Positions 25,826 through 33,926 of a stretch of DNA of 52,878 nucleotides are shown here, one piece after another. Both the position numbers and the translations under genes were made by a program. The notes beneath the pieces are model-generated. The model did no database searches and was not told the DNA's origin. It saw nothing but the letters and a program-made list of their open reading frames with translations. This DNA comes from an uncultured Lachnospiraceae bacterium (GTDB taxonomy: Bacteria > Bacillota > Clostridia > Lachnospirales > Lachnospiraceae), in the NCBI GenBank assembly GCA_910588565.1, contig CAJUPF010000013.1:1-52878 (forward strand), written 5' to 3'. Every line of letters begins with the position of its first letter. Position 1 is the stretch's first letter.

Positions 25826-27553
25826 ATGAGTTTTGAACAGCCGATTATCAGCAATTTTGATGAAAGAAAACCGTACATATTTATCAGTTATGCCCATGTC
25901 GATTCAGAACGGGTGTATCCGATTATCAGCAAGCTGCAGCAGGATGGATTTCGTGTCTGGTATGACGACGGCATTGGACCGGGGTCTGAATGGCCCAACA
26001 CCATTGCGGCATATTTGAAGAAATCCACATTTTTTCTGGCTTTTCTAAGCAAAGCTTATTTTAAATCCGGTAACTGCCTGGATGAACTGAATCAGGCGCG
26101 TGACCTAAAAGACACGTCAAAATGTCTTTTGATTTACATTGAACCGGCAGAAATGGATGATGGTACACGACTTCGCTTCAGCCGGGTGCAGGCGATTGAA
26201 TGGTATCGGTTTGACGCAGGAAGATGTTACAGCAAACTCTACGGTACGCAGGATTTTGCGAAATGTAATGTGTCCGGCAGAGTGCCTCAGATTGCGGTGA
26301 CGTCTGCTGCTCCGCAAACAGGCGGAGGAAATGGCGGAACCGGCTCAAAAAATCCACAGACTCCACAGTGGCCGGTTGGCGGCGGAGGCAGAACCGGAGG
26401 TAATAGCAGAAGAGATTGGAAAAAGACGGTTATTATTGCAGCAGTTGTAATTGGTGTGCTTGTTATCGGCAATATAGTTCGCGGGCTGATGGTTGCTCCG
26501 GCGCTTCAGAAAATTGCTTCTTCCAATGCTTCTGATGAAAGCGGTGTTATGGATGAAAGCTATGGCGAGGATGCATATCTTGAAGACGATGTTAATAGCG
26601 ATGATATAAATGACAGCAGCGATACCGGAAACAGCGGCAGTGATACGGCGCCTGATAAGGAAGATGCAGCTTCTTCCAAAGACAGGGTGAAGCTGACATC
26701 AATTGAAGAACCGGTAGAACAGATTGGTTTTGAAATTAAACAGGATGTAACGAATACGATGGGGACAACATATGATGAAGCGGTAAAAATAAGTGACGCG
26801 TGCCGGGCTTATGTTCGGTACAATGTGGGTGAATTTAACAGGTTTGTAGGGACTTACAGCATAGACAGTGAGAATAATCCATCTGGAAAAGAAAGTAAGC
26901 TGCTGGTGTATCTGGATGAAAATGAAGACGCGCCCTGCATTGATACAAAAGTGTCGCGTTCTACAGTAGAGACACCGATCGACATAGATGTCAGTTCAGC
27001 ACAGTTTATTACGTTTGTAATTGATGAAGGCGGAAGTTACACAGGCTGTTCTTTGCTTCTGACAGACTGCTACTTAAGCAAAGAGTCCTCTCTTGCGGCT
27101 GCGGAAACAGAAGTAAAAAGTACAGGAACTTCTATATCAGCAGAAAAAAGTACAGTGAAGCTGACGTCAATTGAAAATCCGGTAGAACAGATTGGTTTTG
27201 AAATTAAACAGGATGTAACGAATACGATGGGGACAACATATGATGAAGCGGTAAAAATAAGTGACGCGTGCCGGGCTTATGTTCGGTACAATGTGGGTGA
27301 ATTTAACAGGTTTGTAGGGACTTACAGCATAGACAGTGAGAATAATCCATCTGGAAAAGAAAGTAAGCTGCTGGTGTATCTGGATGAAAATGAAGACGCG
27401 CCCTGCATTGATACAAAAGTGTCGCGTTCTACAGTAGAGACACCGATCGACATAGATGTCAGTTCAGCACAGTTTATTACATTTGTAATTGATGAAGGCG
27501 GAAGTTATACGGGCTGTTCTCTGCTCCTGACAGACTGTACATTAAACAAATAA
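25826..27553 (+). CDS. Membrane-anchored TIR-domain protein with duplicated extracellular NPCBM-like domains
   Basis: The 575-residue protein has a cytoplasmic TIR domain (14-150): YIFISYAHVDSERV, GFRVWYDDGIGPGSEW and SGNCLDELNQA. E87 in the last motif sits at the position of the catalytic Glu of TIR NADases. A Gly/Pro-rich linker (160-195) leads to one membrane helix (about 201-222, preceded by RRDWKK), then an acidic Ser/Asp linker (230-285). Two copies of an NPCBM-like carbohydrate-binding fold (about 288-415 and 444-575) are nearly identical. The topology suggests an outside glycan or wall sensor coupled to an inside TIR enzyme or scaffold. AGGAGGGGG precedes the ATG. It converges with the DHH-RyR operon across a shared terminator. 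Many gut Firmicutes carry TIR proteins of unknown role, so immunity is not proven. Confidence 0.82.
   Translation: MSFEQPIISNFDERKPYIFISYAHVDSERVYPIISKLQQDGFRVWYDDGIGPGSEWPNTIAAYLKKSTFFLAFLSKAYFKSGNCLDELNQARDLKDTSKCLLIYIEPAEMDDGTRLRFSRVQAIEWYRFDAGRCYSKLYGTQDFAKCNVSGRVPQIAVTSAAPQTGGGNGGTGSKNPQTPQWPVGGGGRTGGNSRRDWKKTVIIAAVVIGVLVIGNIVRGLMVAPALQKIASSNASDESGVMDESYGEDAYLEDDVNSDDINDSSDTGNSGSDTAPDKEDAASSKDRVKLTSIEEPVEQIGFEIKQDVTNTMGTTYDEAVKISDACRAYVRYNVGEFNRFVGTYSIDSENNPSGKESKLLVYLDENEDAPCIDTKVSRSTVETPIDIDVSSAQFITFVIDEGGSYTGCSLLLTDCYLSKESSLAAAETEVKSTGTSISAEKSTVKLTSIENPVEQIGFEIKQDVTNTMGTTYDEAVKISDACRAYVRYNVGEFNRFVGTYSIDSENNPSGKESKLLVYLDENEDAPCIDTKVSRSTVETPIDIDVSSAQFITFVIDEGGSYTGCSLLLTDCTLNK
26687..27538 (+). 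repeat. Tandem in-gene duplication in the TIR gene (468-base period)
   Basis: Copies 26687-27070 and 27155-27538 encode the two NPCBM-like domains. Compared line by line, 302 consecutive bases (26711-27012 versus 27179-27480) are identical, while a handful of mostly silent changes lie at both edges. Identity at third positions argues for very recent duplication or ongoing gene conversion. Confidence 0.95.
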
Positions 27554-27557
27554 AAGA

Positions 27558-27604
27558 AAAAGCGTATGCCTGTGATGCCCGATCAACACAAAGCATACGC
27601 TTTT
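27558..27604. terminator. Bidirectional terminator between the TIR and DHH genes
   Basis: AAAAGCGTATGC (27558-27569) and GCATACGCTTTT (27593-27604) form a perfect 12-bp stem with A-runs on one side and T-runs on the other, so it can stop transcription from both convergent units. Confidence 0.85.
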
Positions 27605-27689
27605 ATCATATGTGAATGCAGGAAAGTCCCATATTATCAAATTTCTGCAAACTCTGTAACTACTTATGGATATGGAAACATTGTCTCCA

Positions 27690-29222
27690 TCAAATCTTCC
27701 GGTACAGCCTGGAAAACACTTCTTTTTTTACGATATAAACATCTTTTGTATCATCTTTCGATGCCGCTAAATAATCACCCGGCATACCAAGCATATATTT
27801 ATCCTTATCCCATTTCGTAAACACCTTGGTACGGTGCGAAAGTTCCCTGGCATAGATAAAAGACTCTCCTTTTGGCACACAGGATTTTGCATAAGGCAGC
27901 AGCGGCTTTGGCTCACTGGTCAGCGCATCGCGCACCGTCGGACTGTACTCATGTTCATCAAATAGATAAGGTTCTTCCAATACCGTATAATGTTCCTGGA
28001 AATATGCTTTGCTATTCGGATAAATCTCATGCTCTATGCCGATCATAATCTGGATTCCTTCTGTTACCATAATTTCAAAATCCCCTTCTAACATCCGGAT
28101 CTTAATCTCTGTTCCGACAGGAAATATGTCTTCTGCCTTTACAAACCCAATTGGCGCCTGCAGTTTCTGATACAGATCCATAGTGGAAAGATCTGGCAAA
28201 TACGAAGCCGTATCGATCCATTCTTCCTCTGCAAAATAGTTCTCCATACGCTGATTTAAAATTTCGTGTACCTGGCTGCCGCTGATGGGATTTGCCGGAA
28301 TATGATACATAGTTTCATAGGCTTCCGCCAGCCGGACTCCATTTAAAAATCCGCCGGCTTTCCGCGTATGTCCTCCGCAGGAACCTAACCCTGCTGAGAC
28401 AAAAGCGGCCAGTTCATCTGCGCGGACTTCTTTGACACAGGTACGGACAGATAATTTAGCTCCGCCGTTTAACATACAGTATGCGATGCAGGTATCAATA
28501 ATATCCACTTCATTCAGCATATCACTGATTATACCAAGGATATTGGGGTCGCAGGGGGCTGCTTCCACAACGGCAAATCTGTATGTTTTGTTGCAGTCCG
28601 CATGTTCCAGAGCCTGGCTTACGATTTCCAGTTCATCGATCGAAAGATTGGAATTTTGAAGCAGGATCAGTGTGCTCTGATCTACTTTCAGAATATCCCG
28701 CATATCCTTATCCATTGGATGTGAAATTTCCTGCAGCTTACTGGTATCCATGTAAAGCCCGTAATAAAGAGCCGTCGAAAGCTTCTGGTTCTGCTCCACA
28801 TCATATCCGGCTTCTTTCAGCATTTGCCAGACAAGGGTGGAACAGGAGCCGTAATTACTGTGGATTTCCTGCAATGCAGGCAGTTTTTCCGGATCTTTGA
28901 CCTGATGATGATCAATTACGGCAATGGTTTTTCCGGAAAACGGATGCACGTTTCCCTCACCATACTGACAGTCAACAGTGAGAAGCAGCTCCGGCGTATC
29001 CAACTCTGTCACATATTCAATCGGAATGCGGTATGTATCAACCAGCAGCGTAAGGTTGCTTTTCCGGATGGAAGAGCGGCCGCCGTAGACCAGCCGGACT
29101 TTTTTATGATGTTCCTGAAAATACAGATATAACCCGTAACCACTGGCAATCGCATCGGCATCCGGATCATTGTGGCATAAAATTACGATGGAGTCAAAAC
29201 ATAACAATTCTTCTAGCTTCAT
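27690..29222 (-). CDS. DHH/DHHA1 family phosphoesterase with a C-terminal extension
   Basis: The 510-residue protein has a DHH catalytic domain with H17-N-D19-P-D21-A-D23, D84 in TVDCQYG, D104-H105-H106 and GLYMDT near 155, so the Mn-binding set is complete. A DHHA1 domain with GSCGGHTRKAGG follows near 280. Relatives hydrolyse pAp, nanoRNAs or cyclic dinucleotides such as c-di-AMP. About 190 further residues (320-510) are not part of the usual nanoRNase architecture; they contain an all-beta stretch and a lysine-rich end. It is the third gene of the operon, 2 bases after the RyR gene, whose end carries its AAGGGG ribosome binding site. In that setting a role in degrading a nucleotide second messenger is attractive but inferred. 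Confidence 0.85.
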   Translation of the reverse strand: MKLEELLCFDSIVILCHNDPDADAIASGYGLYLYFQEHHKKVRLVYGGRSSIRKSNLTLLVDTYRIPIEYVTELDTPELLLTVDCQYGEGNVHPFSGKTIAVIDHHQVKDPEKLPALQEIHSNYGSCSTLVWQMLKEAGYDVEQNQKLSTALYYGLYMDTSKLQEISHPMDKDMRDILKVDQSTLILLQNSNLSIDELEIVSQALEHADCNKTYRFAVVEAAPCDPNILGIISDMLNEVDIIDTCIAYCMLNGGAKLSVRTCVKEVRADELAAFVSAGLGSCGGHTRKAGGFLNGVRLAEAYETMYHIPANPISGSQVHEILNQRMENYFAEEEWIDTASYLPDLSTMDLYQKLQAPIGFVKAEDIFPVGTEIKIRMLEGDFEIMVTEGIQIMIGIEHEIYPNSKAYFQEHYTVLEEPYLFDEHEYSPTVRDALTSEPKPLLPYAKSCVPKGESFIYARELSHRTKVFTKWDKDKYMLGMPGDYLAASKDDTKDVYIVKKEVFSRLYRKI

Positions 29223-29224
29223 GT

Positions 29225-29521
29225 TTATTTAACCCCTTCTTTCCGGATGGTATAACCTAATTTTAAAATTAATTTGAGCGTTTCCAGTGAGGTATTGCGA
29301 TCGTATTCTTTTTCACTTTCTGTCAGCTGGTCATAGGGAACCAGGCAGGGGGTTGTTTTTACATCATCATTTCGGCCGGGGCCATATGTCCAGCCTTCTT
29401 CAAGACGTCCTTTTGACCAGTTCTCGTGTACATTTTCCGCGAGCTTTTCCGTCAGTTCTATCAGATCTGGCGGCAGTTCAATATCGCTGGTATCAATTGG
29501 GTTTGGTATATATTCTTTCAT
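29225..29521 (-). CDS. Small RyR-domain protein
   Basis: The 98-residue protein is little more than one RyR (ryanodine-receptor-type) domain. VHENWSKGRLEEGWTYGP is followed by the acidic NDDVKTTPCLVPYDQL, and SEKEYDRNTSLETLKLIL closes the domain. These features (H-x2-W, GW-x-YG, P-x-LVPY, D-R) are those of bacterial RyR proteins. I start at the ATG at 29521, which has GGAGG 8 bases upstream; an ATG at 29536 overlaps the upstream stop and leaves no room for a site. In prokaryotes RyR domains occur in predicted conflict and signalling loci, where they are suspected of binding nucleotide-derived ligands. It is the middle gene of the operon. Confidence 0.82.
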   Translation of the reverse strand: MKEYIPNPIDTSDIELPPDLIELTEKLAENVHENWSKGRLEEGWTYGPGRNDDVKTTPCLVPYDQLTESEKEYDRNTSLETLKLILKLGYTIRKEGVK

Positions 29522-29535
29522 AGTCGTTTCCTCCA

Positions 29536-32406
29536 TTATTCTTCCATAATTTTCTGCAGGGTTTTTCCAATATTTTGAATATCATTTTCATCGGAAATAG
29601 TGATAATATCCATCTGGTTGCCCCTGGTTTTCTGTAACTCGTTGATCTGATTGAGATGTGGACTGTTTACATACGTATTCGCAATCAGTACTTTTTTCGT
29701 TCCAATGCCAAACCGGCTGGCAAGACTGTCAAGTTTATAATAAAAATCCTGGTTTAGTTCCACTCGTGCTTTGCATTCCACAATAATAGAGCGGAATCCT
29801 TTTGTCAGGACGCAGTCCAATTCATTTGTCACACCGCCAGTTTCCCATTTAAATTCGTAGCTGCTTACCACATCGTCAAAATATCCGGTTTTACATGCTT
29901 CAAAATATGTGTAAATTTCCAGGATTTCTCCGGCTTTGGTTAGGAGATTTTTAAATTTTTCCAATTTGTACCGGAAGGAGAAGGTATTCTGATTTGCCGA
30001 AAAATCTGTAATATAGCCTTTTTTGTTTAAGGCTTCTAAAATCCTGCGGTAATCTGCGGGGCGGTATCTGGGTGTAGAAACTGTCAGGTTCTTTACCTGG
30101 CTGCTGTCCGGGCTGTTGTGTGTGTTGTGATAGTCCTCTAACTGCATACAGAGATTGTTCCAGCAGCCCACCGCTTTCTGGAATGGAGTCTGCGTGCATT
30201 GTCCGGTATAAATGCTCCAGAGAGATTCGTATTCATTTGCAAAATCCGGATAGTGGAACTGCCGGTCTGTGGCATTCATCATAGCAAACATATCTTCTAC
30301 CCGCATATAAGAGCTGTCCGCAATATAATGCAGGTGATCGCAGCCACTGTCATTGCAAAAACGTTTCTGCGCGCGGTCAAATTCAAAATATGGAAATTGC
30401 TCTGTAACCTTTTGGACAAAATAAGCATTCTGCCGGTTGGAAGGAAACAGGGAATTGCTTCCGTCAAACAGGTCGGTCTGATTATTTTTCAGAACCAGTA
30501 CGGCCTGCTCTGCTGCCTGTGTCTCATTCTGGCAGGGATTTATGGCTACGTCCAAAGTTATTTTTTTCCGCAGTCTGTTTAGCATGTCTGACAGCGCTTT
30601 GCGCCGATCTTTGGCATCTTCGGAAAGCAGGATTTGTAAATAAAGGCTGCAAGGTATCTTTCGGTGCTGAAAATAATTTTCGATGGCAATCAGTTTCCGG
30701 CGCAGCAGGCCAAAATCTGATGTTTGGTTTACATAGTAAAGATATGTTATTTTCCCAGGATGAATGACGGTTGCGGAAGCGACATTTTGAAATACGGCGT
30801 CGCTTTCCCCGTTTTTATCCGGAGCAAGGTTGAGCGCAGCAGCCAGATGGCAGGAGCTGCGGTATGTCAAAATAAACGCCAGCTTTTCCGGCAGTACTTC
30901 ATCAGGCTCTTTATAATCCCGGTATAGACTGTATTCGATTACCGGGAAAAAACTGTGCCGGATATTTTTTATGCCATTTGCAACGGATTGCTTTGTCAGG
31001 CCGTCAAGTGAATCCGTGCTGGCAATGATATCAGAAAAGCGTTTTTCATAAGCGTCGTATTGCATGGAATATCCGGCTTCCCGATTCAGGATATTCCGCA
31101 GGCAGAGACAATATCGTTTGTATTCCTGCGTAACGGTATCGTCTGCGTCCCTGATCAGCCGGCCGATTCGGGCTGCATCTCCTTGTTCCATGGGATGTGA
31201 AAGTCGGAATTTCTGTGTGTATTGGTAAAAATAGCGGTGCAGGGCAAGTGATACACGATCCAGCGCATCCAGGCCTTCTTCTCCTTTGCCTGGATGGTCC
31301 CATTTCTCATGCCGGTTTTTGGTATAGGTTCTGCTTTTCAGTGGGGCGGATGCTGTGCTGGGTACAATACAGGGATGATATTTTCTGGCACTGTCTTTGA
31401 TAGAGCCAATTTCAATACAGTAGGAAAAATCCATCACCCCATTTATGGACGGGGGCGCCTGCCATCCGTTTGTAACTTTTTCCAATACCCAGCGTCTGTG
31501 CTCTAACGCAGCTATCTGTGCGAGTATCTGATTGCCGGTTTCATCATCATCTTTGTGCCGGATGAGCTGTCTGTCAAAGTTGGCTGCAATTTCATCCGCA
31601 CTGCTGCCTGTAATGCCAAAGCTTTGAAGTTTATAGCCAATGGAGAGCGCAAATGACATAGACGCTTCATGGTAATAGGGTTGGGAAAATTTTTCCCTGG
31701 CTTGCTGCATATCAATATTTTTCATACCGGTCCACAAAAGGTGGGTATGGAATGCCATTTGCTCAAGGGCATCATGATCTGCCTGTGACCGGAACTCTTC
31801 TGTAACATCAACAGGTTTGCACCAGACGGCGTGCTCCGGCTGTGGTTTTATCGGCGAGCGGGATTTATGTATATAATTGATACAGCATCGATTTTCCAGT
31901 ACGTGCGCTATTTCTGCAAATAATCTGGCCAGATTGTCATTAAAAGTGTCATCGCCTATGGAGAGAAACAGGTAATGTATATGCTCTTCTCCAGATAAAG
32001 TCAGCATAATCTCTTCCACAATCTGTCGATTTTGTTCGGGCAGAGCTTCGCAGAAGGCATGTCCCTCGCAGGGAATTGCAATAAAATCCAGTACGGCCCA
32101 TGCTTTATCTTTGCTTATAGAAGAATTTCCTATATTTACAAAGCGTGGAAGAGCAGGACGGGCTTTTACGTATTCTGTCCGCGCTTTGTCCGGGTTCTGT
32201 GAAACTACTGTGATATACAGGTCATGGTCTTTCATCTGGCCAGCCTGCAGGCAGAGATCGATAAACTTCTCCGCATAAACGTCGTAGCCGATGACCATGA
32301 CATTTAAATTTTTCTCGTCTTCTGCAACCCAGTGATATAAGGGATTATGGTATAGTAAACCCTGCATAACGGATGTTGCGTTTTGTAGTTGTTTTTCGGT
32401 TATCAT
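29536..32406 (-). CDS. 956-aa TrkA-N-like / RyR-like / CARF-like / PD-(D/E)XK nuclease protein
   Basis: Residues 34-165 look like a TrkA-N-type Rossmann fold (NVMVIGYDVYAEKFIDLCL-x2-GQM at the start, YLFLSIGDDTFN later). Residues about 210-400 hold a helical part and an RyR-like region: AALEHRRWVLEKVTNGW, then KYHPCIVPS, KWD and LDALDRVSLALHRYF. Residues about 540-700 resemble a divergent CARF-type Rossmann domain (ITYLYYVNQTSDFGLLRRKL). The C-terminus (about 800-956) is a winged-helix-like segment plus a Card1/DUF1887-like nuclease with D864 in NELDCVLTKG and E877-C-K879 in VECKA, the PD-(D/E)XK signature. The likely role is a ligand-triggered nuclease effector. An AAGGAGAG site lies about 12 bases upstream. 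The Rossmann/RyR and nuclease readings are fairly clear; the CARF reading is tentative. Confidence 0.7.
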   Translation of the reverse strand: MITEKQLQNATSVMQGLLYHNPLYHWVAEDEKNLNVMVIGYDVYAEKFIDLCLQAGQMKDHDLYITVVSQNPDKARTEYVKARPALPRFVNIGNSSISKDKAWAVLDFIAIPCEGHAFCEALPEQNRQIVEEIMLTLSGEEHIHYLFLSIGDDTFNDNLARLFAEIAHVLENRCCINYIHKSRSPIKPQPEHAVWCKPVDVTEEFRSQADHDALEQMAFHTHLLWTGMKNIDMQQAREKFSQPYYHEASMSFALSIGYKLQSFGITGSSADEIAANFDRQLIRHKDDDETGNQILAQIAALEHRRWVLEKVTNGWQAPPSINGVMDFSYCIEIGSIKDSARKYHPCIVPSTASAPLKSRTYTKNRHEKWDHPGKGEEGLDALDRVSLALHRYFYQYTQKFRLSHPMEQGDAARIGRLIRDADDTVTQEYKRYCLCLRNILNREAGYSMQYDAYEKRFSDIIASTDSLDGLTKQSVANGIKNIRHSFFPVIEYSLYRDYKEPDEVLPEKLAFILTYRSSCHLAAALNLAPDKNGESDAVFQNVASATVIHPGKITYLYYVNQTSDFGLLRRKLIAIENYFQHRKIPCSLYLQILLSEDAKDRRKALSDMLNRLRKKITLDVAINPCQNETQAAEQAVLVLKNNQTDLFDGSNSLFPSNRQNAYFVQKVTEQFPYFEFDRAQKRFCNDSGCDHLHYIADSSYMRVEDMFAMMNATDRQFHYPDFANEYESLWSIYTGQCTQTPFQKAVGCWNNLCMQLEDYHNTHNSPDSSQVKNLTVSTPRYRPADYRRILEALNKKGYITDFSANQNTFSFRYKLEKFKNLLTKAGEILEIYTYFEACKTGYFDDVVSSYEFKWETGGVTNELDCVLTKGFRSIIVECKARVELNQDFYYKLDSLASRFGIGTKKVLIANTYVNSPHLNQINELQKTRGNQMDIITISDENDIQNIGKTLQKIMEE

Positions 32407-32482
32407 TTGCTGTGCATTCTCTCCTTATTCATGTAGCTTCTTTATTGATTCTGGTATAATACTATCAAAATGCGGATGGAGT

Positions 32483-32559
32483 GTAAAGCGTTACTTTTCA
32501 CACCAGCTGATACGAAGTATTCACCAAAACTGGCGTGGGTGTGAAATGTAACTGTAAAG
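32483..32559. repeat. Structured dispersed repeat between the RyR operon and the WYL gene
   Basis: GTAAAGCGTTACTTTTCAC (32483-32501) is matched 18 of 19 by the reverse complement of 50967-50985. The same block is nearly inverted downstream, where GGTGTGAAATGTAAC mirrors GTTACTTTTCACACC with one mismatch. The divergent promoters must lie within or beside it. Confidence 0.6.
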
Positions 32560-32590
32560 CATTAATGAACAGATATAGTTTCCTGTCAAA

Positions 32591-32629
32591 TTAGACATCC
32601 TGTATATTCTATGGTACGATATAACCATA
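32591..32629 (+). promoter_or_regulatory. Candidate promoter and operator of the WYL regulator
   Basis: TTAGAC (32591-32596) and TACGAT (32615-32620) are 18 bases apart, a moderate match. A TATGGT...ACCATA inverted repeat (32610-32629) overlaps the -10, as expected for autoregulation. Confidence 0.4.
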
Positions 32630-32665
32630 TATTGTTAGACGGAGGTTGTTTTAGGGGGAATTACT

Positions 32666-33658
32666 ATGGCAAAGGGCAGCAATCAGAAACTGAAAATTGT
32701 CTATCTGATGAAAATTTTACTGGAAAAAACAGATGAGACGCACAGTATCACAATGGCGGAAATTATTGAATCATTAGAAGCGTATGGTGTTACAGCAGAG
32801 CGGAAAAGCATTTACAGTGATATGGAAAGCCTGCGGCAGTATGGCATGGATATTATCGGGGAGCAGCAGGAACGGACATATTATTATCATGTTGGAAACC
32901 GGCAGTTTGAGCTTGCGGAATTAAAGCTGCTGGTGGATTCCGTTCAGTCAGCCAAATTTATCACCGCAAAGAAATCAAGAGAACTGATTAAGAAAATAGA
33001 AGGGTTAGCAAGTAAATACGAAGCGTCGCAGCTGCACCGCCAGGTGTTTGTTTCGGAACGGGTAAAGACCATGAATGAAAGTATCTACTACAATGTAGAC
33101 TTGATTCATGCGGCGATTAATTCCAATGTTCAGATTACATTTCAATATTTTCAGTGGAATGTAAATAAGGAAATGGTATTAAAAAAAGACGGCGCGTTCT
33201 ATGCGGCAAGCCCCTGGGCGCTTTCCTGGGATGATGAGAATTATTATCTGATCGCCTATGACAGCGCGGCACAGAAAATCAAACATTTTCGGGTGGATAA
33301 GATGCTGCATATAACGGTTGGGGATAAAAAGAGAGAGGGAAAAGAACTTTTTTTCCAATTTGATATCGGGCTTTATGCGAAGAAGATGTTCGGCATGTTT
33401 GCCGGAAAAGAACAGATGGTAAAACTGGAATGTGTCAATGAATTTGCAGGAGTGATTATTGACCGGTTCGGCAAAGATACGGCGCTGGTAAAATCAGACG
33501 AACATCATTTTACCGTCACTGTCCGGGTAGCCGTCAGCAGGCAGTTTATGGCATGGGTAATTGCATTGGGGGAAGGCGTCAGGGTTGTCGGCCCGGAGCC
33601 GGTACTAAAACAGATGGATGAGGAAATTGACAGGCTGATACGGCAGTACAGGGGATAA
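32666..33658 (+). CDS. WYL-domain transcriptional regulator
   Basis: The 330-residue protein has an N-terminal winged HTH (1-75: IVYLMKILLEKTD, ERKSIYSDMESLRQYG), a WYL domain (about 140-225, FQYFQW, YAASPWALSWDDENYYLIAYD, IKHFRVDKM) and a WCX-type C-terminal domain (about 235-325). WYL regulators bind nucleic-acid or nucleotide ligands and frequently control CRISPR, CBASS and BREX-type defence loci or DNA-damage genes. It is divergent from the TrkA-RyR-nuclease operon across 259 bases containing the structured repeat, so it is the natural candidate to control that operon. GGGGGAAT precedes the ATG. Confidence 0.88.
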   Translation: MAKGSNQKLKIVYLMKILLEKTDETHSITMAEIIESLEAYGVTAERKSIYSDMESLRQYGMDIIGEQQERTYYYHVGNRQFELAELKLLVDSVQSAKFITAKKSRELIKKIEGLASKYEASQLHRQVFVSERVKTMNESIYYNVDLIHAAINSNVQITFQYFQWNVNKEMVLKKDGAFYAASPWALSWDDENYYLIAYDSAAQKIKHFRVDKMLHITVGDKKREGKELFFQFDIGLYAKKMFGMFAGKEQMVKLECVNEFAGVIIDRFGKDTALVKSDEHHFTVTVRVAVSRQFMAWVIALGEGVRVVGPEPVLKQMDEEIDRLIRQYRG

Positions 33659-33725
33659 TTACAATAATTACAGAACAAAGGTTTACTTACAAGACCGTTT
33701 TTTTGTACAAGACAAGAACTATAAT

Positions 33726-33771
33726 GGAATCAGAGACAGGGATCAAAAATCCTTTCTTTGATTCCTTTTTT
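33726..33771 (+). terminator. Terminator of the WYL gene
   Basis: GGAATCA (33726-33732) pairs with TGATTCC (33759-33765) around an inner AGGGAT/ATCCTT stem with one G-T pair, followed by TTTTTT. Confidence 0.75.
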
Positions 33772-33791
33772 GAACGAGAAGCGGGGGAAAT

Positions 33792-33926
33792 ATGGAGCGG
33801 ATTTTATATTGGATCAGGAAATCTTTAAACATGAAATGGAAATATTGTAATAAATTTTGCATTACCTGTAAGTATTTTGAAACATGTAAGAGAGACGATA
33901 TGATAGAAGAGGAGGAAGGTACATGA
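33792..33926 (+). CDS. Cysteine-rich 44-residue mini-protein coupled to the next gene
   Basis: ATG with GGGGGAAA just upstream opens a 44-codon frame ending in TGA that shares ATGA with the start of the following gene, the classic translational-coupling overlap. The peptide has a basic, aromatic N-terminal helix (ERILYWIRKSLNMKWKY), four cysteines (C19, C23, C26, C32) in a C-x3-C-x2-C-x5-C pattern and an acidic tail (DDMIEEEEGT) that doubles as the GAGGAGGAAGG ribosome binding site of the next gene. It could bind a metal through the cysteines. I know no family for it. Confidence 0.6.
   Translation: MERILYWIRKSLNMKWKYCNKFCITCKYFETCKRDDMIEEEEGT

Noticed and set aside
25826..27553. TIR gene considered as a canonical Thoeris ThsB
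   Set aside because: It has a membrane helix and two external NPCBM-like domains, and no ThsA (SIR2-SLOG or SLOG-membrane) gene is nearby.
29536..33658. Locus considered as CBASS or type III CRISPR ancillary module
   Set aside because: No CD-NTase, Cas10, CRISPR repeats or cap-type associated genes are present in the window; only effector-like and regulator-like parts are seen.
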